Below, piece by piece: positions 1 to 15,160 of a stretch of 64,000 nucleotides of DNA. The stretch spans positions 2,170,001 through 2,234,000 of the forward strand of contig NW_024104376.1 of assembly GCF_003945595.2 (NCBI RefSeq), given 5' to 3'. The notes under the pieces are model-generated. The model was not told the origin of the DNA. It did not search any database and worked only from the letters and a program-made list of their open reading frames with translations. How positions within the stretch are numbered: the stretch's first letter is position 1; each line of letters begins with the position of its first letter. This stretch comes from Pipra filicauda. Lineage: Eukaryota; Chordata; Aves; Passeriformes; Pipridae. The position numbers and the translations under genes are program-made.

Positions 1-703
1 GTAAGGTGCAAGTGCAATTCATTAATAACTTATTGATTATTTGAATTTACAATAATAATTACAACAATAATAATTACAGGTGATTATCTGAATTTATCAC
101 CTGTATCTTTCAAGGAGTTCCCTGTGTAGACAGAAGTTCTGCATACCAGAATGCAGGCTGATTTTAGGGGCCTTTTTCTTTCCATTAAGTATCTACGCCA
201 CATGTGTTACTTCAATGCACAGATCTCTCCACCTCCTGAGATTACCTTTATGATCATCTCTCACTTACCTGCTCCCAGCTAACACCTCCCTTACCAAAAG
301 CTCATTTTTCCCCACTGCTGACTTATCTTTTTTGACAGTTCTGTTCCCTTCCCCATGCCGTTCATTCAACAACCTGATTCTTTCACATGCTACATTTGTT
401 ATTTTTCCCACAAGTCTCTTTGAGAATGGACATCTGCCACACCCAGAAATTCACAATTTCTGCTCAATTTTACAGAAAAAGACATGCTAAGTCAAGACCA
501 GACAGGTAGCAAAATCTAGGGCATAGCACTACTTGAACGTAGGCATAATTCTTTAAAACTCCATTTCTGCCAAAAAAACCCCGGGCCCAATCCTGCAAAT
601 TGTAGGGTCTGTACCTGACACAATGTTATATGGTAGAGCACAAGATAGAAAACACTCCTGTAAATTGCTACAAGTCAATTCATAATCATCAAAAGTTTCT
701 TAC
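1..703 (-). other. TATDN1: TATDN1 intron 6, partial
   Basis: AT-rich non-coding sequence downstream of coding exon 6. A short imperfect AATAATAATTACA duplication lies at about 45-80. I see no further exon, RNA gene or mobile element here. Confidence 0.7.
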
Positions 704-6592
<5,889 letters not shown>

Positions 6593-6688
6593 GGCGGCTC
6601 CGGGCGGCTCCGGCAGCAGCGCGGGCGGGGCCGCACCGCCCTCCCGGCAGCCCCCGCGCGGAGGGGAAGGCGGTGCTGAGGGGCCGCC
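6593..6688. promoter_or_regulatory. Bidirectional TATDN1/NDUFB9 promoter core
   Basis: Only 96 bp separate the divergent start codons. The interval is almost entirely G and C. It contains a GC box GGGCGGGGCC at 6623-6632, an Sp1-type site, and no TATA box. Both start codons are embedded in GCCGCCATG, which also resembles the YY1 core GCCGCCAT. Transcription start sites cannot be read from sequence; with so little room the two 5' UTRs probably abut or overlap. Confidence 0.75.
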
Positions 6689-6774
6689 ATGGCCGCGTAC
6701 CTGACGCACCAGCAGAAGGTGCTGCGGCTGTACAAGAAATCCCTGCGGCACCTCGAGTCCTGGTGCATCTACCG
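6689..6774 (+). CDS. NDUFB9: NDUFB9 coding exon 1
   Basis: 86 nt encoding [20 protein letters not shown] and HLESWCIY plus two bases of an Arg codon. It carries the LYR-family motif. The donor is GTGAGG. The upstream TGA at 6677-6679 is in frame, so no earlier start in this exon is possible. Confidence 0.96.
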
Positions 6775-9700
6775 GTGAGGGCGAGGGGCGCGGGGAGGGA
6801 GGTCCATCCGCCCGCCCGCCGAGCGGGGCCGCTCAGCTCCGCGCTTGGCTGGGCCCGGGTGTGGGGGGGTGTTTTCCTCCTCACTGTGCGTGACCTCTGT
6901 CCACAGGGACAAGTACCGCTACTTTGCCTGCCTCCTGAGGGAGCGCTTCGATAAGAACAAGGATGTGAAGGACATGGTGAAAGCCACCCAGCTGCTGAGG
7001 GCGGGCGAGGAGGAGTTCTGGGCCAACCAGCACCCCCAGCCCTACATCTTCCCCGACTCCCCCGGGGGCACTTCCTACGAGAGATACGAGTGCTACAAGG
7101 TAAGGTGGCCTGGAATGTGTGAATTGTTGCACTTGCTTTGCTCTTCTTTTAGCGAATATAACGTGAGCAGCCATAGGGCCGCAGCTTGGCTCAGCTGCTT
7201 GTGTGGGAGGGGCTGTTCTGCTTTTCTGATCCTGGAAGGTGGAGTTTGCTGATCTGTCCGAACACAGCTGGTTGCGTGCTCGTTTGGGTTGGGTTGAGGG
7301 TTTTTTTTGGGATAATAATCTGCCGTTTTGCCCGGTGGAATCTGCCCCGCGGTGGGTCAGGCGGGCACAGGGAAAGGGCTGGAGCTGAGCTGTGGGAGGG
7401 AACAACGCGGAGGAGGCTGTGCTGCCATCTGAGAACTGCCTTGGTTTCTCTCTGGTCTGTTCAGGTGTCACCTTGGCTGTGGGGGGGACTTCCCTTCGCT
7501 CGGTCCCATCATTCTTCCAGCGTTTTCAGTAACGGTACAAGTTAATAATTTCCCCTGATATGCTGCAGTGTTTGTGCGCAACTGCGTGCCAGGAGCTGTG
7601 CCTGAAAATAGAAACCTTATATTTAGTTTTAAAGCACTTCTACAGGCTTTGACCATCTCGATTGTTCTGTTTAGGAGCAAAGATACAGGTTTCATAGAAA
7701 AACACGGAGCTTTTGCTTTCTTGGCATCAGCTTTTTAATGCTTTACAAGAAGTTAATACTGACCTGAATTGGAAAAAAGTGCCGGCGCAAGACTGGATCT
7801 GATCAAATCTTTATGCATAAGAAGCCACATGAAGGGAAAAATAGGATGTAGATTTATGAGGCAGTAGAAAGAATGTCTGAGTGAAAAGGGAAGAGAAGGA
7901 CTTAAGCTTATGCCAAGGTCAAGGGCCTTAGCAGTAGTAGAGGTAATAGTGAGAGAGAATCTGGTCAGAAAAAAGCCTGTTGAGCAATAAATGGTCAAGA
8001 TTAGTCTTCATACAGAAATAAAAGCTGGATTATGCTTTCTTTTCTTTGCCCTGTTTGCTGTGCTAAAGTTGTCTGTTAACAAAATAGCATCACAAGGATG
8101 GTTATATCTGATATATCAGTGACTGTCCATCGTGGGTGCTGCTACAAAATGTAATTTTTAGATCTTGGGCTCTTTGATGGTTGGTTTTAATTGTAGTTTG
8201 GTGTATGTGGATATTTTTTTACAATAGCAGCTCTGCTATTTCTGTTCACTCAAAGGTTTACTCAGTGATGAGAATTACAGCAGGAAACTGAAAGTCTAAA
8301 TATCACTGAATAAATGATGGTACTGGAGCAACTTCTAAATTTATTTTTTTTTAAGAACTTGGTCTTTGGTGGTATTTTGGGATTGTTTTCTCTTAATCAG
8401 TGTTCTTGTCTTTAAAATGTAAACATTTAGTGATATCCTGCTGCAGAATTTTGAATTTTGCTTTTTTGTTTTCATTGTGTGAATACCTTCGCGGTCAGAC
8501 CATTATCAAGATTTTAAAGGCCTAATAAAACTGCTCGTTTCCTAGAAGTTGTCGAACTGTAATGTTCTGTCTTTGTCAAGTAAAATAAATCAGTAGTTGG
8601 AGAGAAGAATCTCTTCTGCTTTTAGGAGAAGTAAGGGAAGAAATGTGATCTTCTCTTCCACCAGAAGGAATTATTTTGAGAACTTCAGAGTAAACTGAGA
8701 TGACCTGGGATTTGTTTTGGGATGCTGTGATGTCTTCCTGTGAGTCCTGACCTCTGCCATGTGCCTTGGGACTTGTAGTAGTCAGGCAGCTCTTAAATGG
8801 TGTTTTTATGTAGTACTTCACAGTGGATAAAAACCCAGGAAGTAATACTGGCTTCAGTGATTGCATTTCCTTTTTCTGTATGTGTGTACTAGATGTGATT
8901 TCATATATATAGAATTATATTTTTCTTTAACAGATTCCTGAATGGTGCTTGGATTTCTGGCATCCTTCTGAGAAGGCAATGTATCCTGATTACTTTGCCA
9001 AACGAGAGCAATGGAAGAAGCTGCAGCGGGAGAGCTGGGAAAAAGAGGTCAGTGCTTGCTCTATGCAAAGTAAAGTCTCTTTAGCACACAAGTATTTTGT
9101 GTATGTGTTCTTGGAAAAATTATTGAATGCCTACTGCAATCTCAGTTAGGCTCTGCTGTACTGGAACCCATCAGTGTGAAACACTAGACCTAAAATAGCT
9201 ACAGAGAGATCTCAGAGCTTCTGAATGGCTGTGAGGGAAATTCAAAGTTAAAGCTGAACCTGCAGCTGTGTTTCAGTTAGTGAGGGCTATTATGGCAGTT
9301 TTGTGGAAAACGAAAACAAAACAAACAAAAACAAAAACCCCGAAACCAACCAACCAAACTCCAAAGTGGGATGTGAGAAGATCAATGACCAGAGAATTCC
9401 TTTTCTGCTGCTGTGGAGCTCTGACACTTTGTTTGCACATTGGAATGTGACTTACCACAGCGATCATCGATTGGGAATCGAGACTAATTTCTGACCAGTT
9501 GGGAAAAGTTGATGTTCTTAGAACAGTTCTTTGATTCAGTTGTAGAGAAACAGTTGGATTTTATGGAGTGTGGCACTCTAGAATTAACACAGGGGCAGCC
9601 AGCACTTGTGCTGCTTTAAGAAACGTGCTGAAAACATGTGAGGGGCTGTTGGTGGCGTGCAGGAACACAGGTGTCCTATGGACTGCTGGGGAAGTTGTTC

Positions 9701-10185
9701 TGCACTTGTAATTATCTGGCAGCTTCCAAAGCAGCAGGATAATTCAGCCTGTTTAGTGTAGCAATGGTAGACATGAGTTACATGGAAATAGTGACCTTCT
9801 AAGTAAAATTTCTGTTGTAAATCACTTTTTTCTCCTAGAAATTCCTTCTTAATTAGGTAATATGAGCCTGCAGTGATTACTGAGTGGAAGTGAATGTCAG
9901 GAAACCTGAACCCTCTCTGTCAGCCTGAGGCTTTACCTCTGGTTCTTCCCTGCAGAAATGGGGAGCTGGTTTTGCTCACTGCCTGGGCACTGAGAGCCAC
10001 GTTATGGGAATGTGTGTTAATGTGCTAAAGCATTTTTCTCTCTTTTCTTACAGATTAAGCAGCTGGAGGAAGAAACCCCAGCGGATGGTCCAAAAACTGA
10101 AGCTTTGCCTCCAGCTCGGAAGGAAGGGCACCTGCCCCCGCTGTGGTGGCAGTACGTCACCCGGCCCCGGGAAATACCCATGTAA
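6689..10185 (+). CDS. NDUFB9: NDUFB9, NADH:ubiquinone oxidoreductase (complex I) accessory subunit B9, complete
   Basis: Four plus-strand exons (6689-6774, 6907-7099, 8934-9047, 10054-10185) join in phase to a 174-residue protein. It is recognised as NDUFB9 (B22), an accessory subunit in the membrane arm of mitochondrial complex I. It is an LYR-family protein: the motif is LRLYK near residue 14, followed by a basic helical segment (SLRHLESW). Later landmarks are [40 protein letters not shown] and the C-terminal RPREIPM. LYR proteins act with the mitochondrial acyl-carrier protein (family knowledge). It is about 5 residues shorter than human at the N-terminus (MAAYLTHQQ versus MAFLASGPYLTHQQ); an in-frame stop at 6677-6679 fixes the start. 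Introns are GT-AG. Confidence 0.97.
6907..7099 (+). CDS. NDUFB9: NDUFB9 coding exon 2
   Basis: 193 nt after a short 132-nt intron. It starts within the split Arg codon and reads [19 protein letters not shown], then [14 protein letters not shown], then [20 protein letters not shown]. It ends on a codon boundary, with donor GTAAGG. Confidence 0.97.
7100..8933 (+). other. NDUFB9: NDUFB9 intron 2
   Basis: 1,834-nt intron. Its first part is still moderately GC-rich; the rest is AT-rich. I recognise no mobile element, RNA gene or extra exon. Confidence 0.7.
8934..9047 (+). CDS. NDUFB9: NDUFB9 coding exon 3
   Basis: 114 nt, phase 0 at both ends, encoding [20 protein letters not shown] and [18 protein letters not shown]. 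The acceptor is TTTTCTTTAACAG and the donor GTCAGT. Nearly identical to the human segment. Confidence 0.97.
9048..10053 (+). other. NDUFB9: NDUFB9 intron 3
   Basis: 1,006-nt intron. It contains an A/C-rich simple stretch at about 9306-9360 (AAAACAAACAAAAAC type). Nothing else is recognised. Confidence 0.7.
9306..9360. repeat. A/C-rich low-complexity tract
   Basis: A run of AAAAC and AACC units (CAAAACAAACAAAAACAAAA, then CCAACCAACCAAAC) within NDUFB9 intron 3. It is not clean enough to be a defined microsatellite. Confidence 0.7.
10054..10185 (+). CDS. NDUFB9: NDUFB9 coding exon 4 (stop codon)
   Basis: 132 nt encoding [40 protein letters not shown] and IPM, then TAA at 10183-10185. The acceptor is TTTTCTTACAG. 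The human end is WWYIVTRPRERPM; the bird differs in a few residues. Confidence 0.97.
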   Translation: MKQLEEETPADGPKTEALPPARKEGHLPPLWWQYVTRPREIPM

Positions 10186-10252
10186 AGGCACCTTGGTCTG
10201 TCTGCTGTAAGCAGTTCACGTCAGTGACCATGTGCTTCTCTAAGTAACACAG

Positions 10253-10268
10253 AATAAAGCCAAATAAA
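10253..10268 (+). terminator. NDUFB9: NDUFB9 polyadenylation signals
   Basis: Two canonical AATAAA hexamers at 10253-10258 and 10263-10268 lie 68-78 nt after the stop codon. The 3' UTR is therefore very short, with cleavage expected near 10280-10290. A short UTR is usual for NDUF genes. Confidence 0.85.
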
Positions 10269-11226
10269 AGTAACAGAGAAAGCGTTTTTCCTGCACACTG
10301 CTCTTGCCTAGGACACTCACACTTCACTGCCAGCCTGTGGAAAAATCCTAGCGGGGCACTGACACCAGAGCAAGTTCTCTTGCAGCTTTCAGAGTTAGAA
10401 AACTCAGCTAAGACTGAAAAAAACTGTCCACGCTAAACTCGTTCCCAGAGAAGGAAAGCAAGCTTAAAGGGGTGGGAGAGGCAGATTTAGTGGGGAACTT
10501 GATCAAATTATAAGCAACTAAACTGAGAATAACTAGATTAACAGACTGTCTCCCACTGTGGATGAGGTGGGAGGGAGAAGGGCCTGGGGGGAGTGAATGA
10601 CAACTAATAATAGTTCATATCAGCTCCATAACTTGGAATGTGATGGTAAATACAGGCAAGGTGTTAAAAAGCTGGAGTTTCAGGATGGTGACAGCAGCAA
10701 TGTGCTTTGGGTGCTCCCAGAATGAGGGTATTTCTGACCTGGATTTGGGATAAAGACATCTTGCCCTCCCCACCTCTTTAGGCACTTTGCTGCATTTTTC
10801 ACTTGCGTATCAAGTCTCACAAGACATAAATCTTCCTTACAGTGTTGTGCTTTCCTGCATGGATAACAGTGCTGTGGAGCACCAGAAGCAAGCTGATTCC
10901 CCTATAAACTGAATCCCAGAAAAACACTGAGCCGTACCAGTTAATACATGTGGGCTGCTGAGGAATATGGCTCTTGTGTGCTCATTCACGGCCCTGCATG
11001 ACAGTGAACTAGGGACAAAAAGCTGTTTGCTTCTGGCCACATTCCCAAAGCATCCATACAAGACACAGGAAGTTTTGGTAACACTTTTTCACCACCTTGA
11101 GAGGGAACAGATGGGATACAGCCACAGAGTGAAAGCTCATAGGAAAACCTGGCTCTTCAGCTGTTTTCCCATTTTTAGGGCTAGAAGAGAGGAGATTTGA
11201 GTTGCCTAATCTGACACAGCCTCCTT

Positions 11227-11370
11227 TGAGCATCCACCTGCTCCACCATGGGCTCCTGCACGGGCTGCAGGTGGATCTCTGCTCCACCATGAACCTCCAT
11301 GGGCTGCAGGGGCACAGCTGCCTCACCATGGGTTGCACCACGGGCTGCAGGGGAATCTCCACTGTGCCAC
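11227..11370. repeat. Degenerate GC-rich tandem repeat
   Basis: At least three imperfect copies of a unit of about 45-50 bp built on CTGCTCCACCATGGGCTCCT and CACGGGCTGCAGG. Variants are CTGCTCCACCATGAACCTCC...ATGGGCTGCAGGGG and GCCTCACCATGGGTTGCACC...ACGGGCTGCAGGGG. Confidence 0.75.
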
Positions 11371-11494
11371 CTGGTGTCCTTCCTCACTGACCTGAGTGTC
11401 TGCAGGGCTGTTTCTCTCACATACCCAACTGCTGTTGCAGTGACACAGCGACATTTTCTCCTTAAATCTGTTATCCAGAGACACTACCACTGTC

Positions 11495-11700
11495 ACTGAT
11501 GGGCTCGGCCTTGGCCAGCAGTGGGTCTGTCCTGGATCCGGCCGGCATGGGCTCTGTTGGACATGGGGGAAGCTTCTGGCAGCTCCTCAGAGAAGCCAGC
11601 CCTGCAGACCCCTGCTACCAAAACCTGGCCATGCAAACCCAACACAGTGACAAATGGAAACTTTTAGACAAAAATGAACCCATCACAGTGGCAAGGAAAT
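11495..11700. repeat. Probable tail of the same dispersed avian repeat
   Basis: GGCCAGCAGTGGGTCTGTCC, then GACATGGGGGAAGCTTCTGG, then CTACCAAAACCTGGCCATGC and AAACCCAACACAGTG. I recall similar strings following CCATGG/GGGCTGCAGG tandem units elsewhere in bird genomes, which suggests one dispersed composite repeat. The family name is unknown to me and was not checked. Confidence 0.45.
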
Positions 11701-12205
11701 AAATCGGGCCACTGTGTGGCAGCTGGAAGAAGGAGCAGCGTCCTCCCCACTGCCTTTGTTGCTGGGGAAGGTGAATTAAAAATTGTCTTCAGTCACTTGG
11801 GTGCCTGTGGGAGATGGTGCTGGTGGTGTGTTTGATGAATTCTGGCTGTAGCACAGGCAGTGCTGACAGCAGCAATTTTCCTCCTCTGGCATAAGGAACT
11901 GAGGTCCATCACTGAAGTGGACGCACAAGCATGCTGAGTTATCTGTGCTTCCTGGCCAGGTAAGAACAGTGAGGTGCAGAGAAACGTCATCAGTTTCTAT
12001 TTCACTGGAATTTTCACTGTTAGCACTGCATTTCTGTTCTGCTACTACCCTGCCAGTGCAGTAAAACACAGCTACACGCAATTTTATTTACTTATTTTTT
12101 AATTCTCTGTTGCTTCTATTACACGCAGATGGAACCTGCGCCATCCTGAGAAGTCTGAGGAAGGGCACCATTGATATCCAATGGTCTGGAAGCAGAAAGC
12201 CTTTA

Positions 12206-14468
12206 AGACAGAAGTTTTTCAGCAGTTCTTTATTTATAATGTAGGCTTAAGCAATCATTACAATGTAGAAGAGAGACACACTTACAGCAATTATTTATAC
12301 CAGTTTAGAACAAAAAACTGCACAGGGAGAGGTCAACTCTCAGTACAAACTAGCAACTAAACCACAATAATTTACCATTAGAAACATTTTATTTTTTAGC
12401 TGTGACACTGCTTTTACAATATGCAAAAACACAAACAATAGAACTATCCAAAGTGTTTTGTCACATTCTTTCTACATTGAATTTGGCAACATTTTATATT
12501 AAATTTTACTGATTATACTAACGTTTAAGAACTAAACAAGTGAAAAGCTGTACTTGGGTACAGTTACATCCATTTATTTCAAAGGTTTAAATAACACTTT
12601 TAACTATTGAGATTATCTCCTAGCAGTTTTTGTTTATGCAAAAACCATCTCAAAGCCTCATTTGCACAATGCATCAGCTACTGTATCAAGATTGGTGGGC
12701 TACACCACAGGCACTACTGTTTATTATATTCTGTTATAAGGAGCTTGTTTTTCAAAGAAAGGAAGGTTTAATATTTTCTAAGAATCATGCTTTTTTTTTT
12801 TGCTTTTAAGCCATAACAAAAAAAAAAGGTTAGCAAGCACAGCAGTGTAAAATGTCATACAGAACACAGTGACTACACAGTTACTAGAAGTTTCACATCC
12901 AATGCATTTATGTAGTAAAGCATAAGAGGTCATGTAGGCAAATCTAGAGCCAACAGAAATCTGCAGAGCATGTGGTGGAAACCAGCCCCTTATTTGTATT
13001 ATTTGGTGCATTTTTAAACAATCCCGAATCCTCAAGTCTGGTGTCCATCCACACGTGGGTCTGCTGTGGGTGGGCAGACAGCATCCTTCTGGATTGTCTG
13101 ATGGGAACACGTGTCATGCCAAGGGGTCTGCATATTTCTGTTGGCTTTAGGAGACGGGTATTGCAGCAATAACTTGCTTTTACTTTAAGGAAAAAATCCA
13201 ACTCTTAATGATTCTATCAATAGCATTCCAAAAAACATGACTTAAAGTACAAAAAAAGAGAATATAGTGGTCAGACTCCCAGTATTATCAAAAAACCAGT
13301 ATCTCTCCCCACCCCCCACCCCTCACCCCTTTCTTTTCGGTATTTAAGAAAAGCCAATCAACTGCCATTTAAAAGAAGTTAAGAAAAACAAGCCCCTGTA
13401 TTGGAAAGAAACATTCGCTGTTTATTAGATCACAAGCTGGTTACACCTGTCAATTTTAAGTGTTTTCTCAAAATAGTTGGGCTTTCCAAAGTGCCCAGCC
13501 TGCTGGGCACAGTCAGAAAAAGGCATTTTGATAATATCTAAGAACTCCCTGCTTGCATTTTAAAAATGTTTTCACATTTGTAACTGCCTTAAGCCTGTTG
13601 TCCTGGTTTGTATTCAGCAGAAGGATGAGCAGAATGAAACGTGAAGGTGGAAGAACCAAGCCTACACAGTAAAGGCTGCATGCATGTGACTGAGAGTTGT
13701 TGCTGTGCAGTCAAAAAAGAAATGTGGAAAAACCCAGTCTTAAAACACCCTACAGAAACAAAACACTGCAATCCAATATGGCTTATTCTGATGCATTTAC
13801 CATGAAGCTACTAGTAATCCATCCTACTAGGCTACTTTTGTGCAACAGCATCTGCTATTTTGATGGCATCTCCCTCCCCCCACTACCCCCCGAATAACTC
13901 TACCAACTGCAGGTTTCTTCCTTGCATTATATATTGCTTTCATTGTCAATTTTTATTCTTCCTTGTCAAACTTTTTTTTTTTTAATACTTAAATGAGGAT
14001 TCGTTCCTTACAGCTTGACTTAAACTGTAGGAAGTCCCATTGTTTTGTTTTTTTAACCTCACTATTACAAGGAGCTCTACAAAAGCTTGCAAAAAAGCCA
14101 AATTTTCATTAAATCCCTTTGCTGAAGTTAACTACTCAACATTTTTTCTTCTCCTATGATTTAAAACTTTACAAAGAGAGTTATAAAAAAGGTAAATGGG
14201 ATTTGGCACCTTCAGAAAAAATTAAAAGTGTAACTTAGATCAAAAAAATGCAAGAAAACAAAATCATTGATATTTACAAATTAAAACACCAGTGAAGATT
14301 ATGCCTTACTATGCTCTTTCATTTGTTTTCTCTTTTAGAGTACTTTCAGACTGTCTGTTACCGAGTATCTTAAAAAAAATCACTGATTACAGATTGGAAT
14401 GGGTAGAGACAAATTGGTTTCCTCACAGTTCCTTCTCGGCGTCTGGTACTCTGGCAGCTTCCTCACTC
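12206..14468 (-). other. MTSS1: MTSS1 3' untranslated region
   Basis: About 2.26 kb of AT-rich sequence between the MTSS1 stop codon and a canonical polyadenylation signal at 12229-12234. It has no splice signals or coding potential worth calling. It includes a C-rich stretch near 13308-13330. The length suits MTSS1 as I recall it in mammals. Confidence 0.8.
12229..12234 (-). terminator. MTSS1: MTSS1 polyadenylation signal
   Basis: The plus strand reads TTTATT, giving AATAAA on the MTSS1 strand in the context ATTATAAATAAAGAACTG. Cleavage is expected near 12205-12215. Other TTTATT hexamers exist nearby (for example about 12083), so this choice is an inference. Confidence 0.65.
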
Positions 14469-15160
14469 CTAGGAAATACGAGGTGCTGAGCGATCATTCG
14501 TGGTTGTCTTCTTCAGTTTGACACCGCGCCGGATGGCGTTCAGCATATCCCCACCCTGTGGGGCGTCCCCAGGACTCAGCTCCCCGGGATCCAGCTCTGC
14601 CTGGCCCACAGGCGCCAGGGTGCCGACCCCATCCCGCTCGCTTTCCTCCCCCTCGCTCTCAGGAACCACCTGCCTCTGCTCCTCGGCCACGCTCAGTTTC
14701 TGGCTGGACGAGGGAGGGTTGACAGACGCTTGTCCGCTCCACGAGGGCACGCTGGTCACACCTTGTCCACCATCTCCTGCTGCCGGAGACTCCGGACTTT
14801 GCTCGGGACACTCTTCAGTCCCAGCGAGGGCGCCAGGCAGTCCGCCCGGGATGTCGGGGACGGTTGGCGTTTTGACAGGAATCACTGGCGTCTTGATGGG
14901 AATGGGCCCTCCCCCGATGGTGCCGCGTCGGACGGAAGGCTTGGTGGAAGGGGTCCGTCGGATGGTGGCGACGCCGGGGGTGACGATGACTGGTCCCAGC
15001 GTGGTTGGCAGACCTGCGGTGGAAGCAGGACGCTTGGTTTGAAACATTCTGCGATAGGACTGGCTAATGTCACTGTTTCTTGGGATGGTGGAAGATTTGT
15101 CAAACTCTTGTTGTTCTGCCTCCTGGTCACCACTCACAGAGAAATAATCATAATCTGAAA
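14469..15160 (-). CDS. MTSS1: MTSS1 window exon 12 (last coding exon: proline-rich and WH2)
   Basis: 692 nt starting with split Val then SDYDYFSVSGDQEAEQQEFD and ending RSAPRIS-stop (TAG, 14469-14471). It carries the proline-rich run PIPIKTPVIPVKTPTVPDIP (about 14845-14905), an acidic Ser/Glu linker that varies from human, and the WH2 actin-binding motif MLNAIRRGVKLKKTTTN near 14500-14553, with the LKKT core. The acceptor is TTTGGCATCAG. A 180-codon antisense open frame over this exon is a shadow. Confidence 0.97.

Larger units (their letters stand above)
10290..12205. other. Convergent intergenic interval between NDUFB9 and MTSS1
   Basis: About 1.9 kb between the two 3' ends. The first 0.9 kb has nothing recognisable. 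Positions 11227-11700 hold a GC-rich degenerate tandem repeat with an associated tail. No gene is supported; the open frames here (for example 11181-11420 minus) are repeat translations. Confidence 0.7.

Noticed and set aside
14500..15042. 180-codon plus-strand open frame
   Set aside because: Antisense shadow of the last MTSS1 coding exon, whose GC-rich codons remove stops on the opposite strand.
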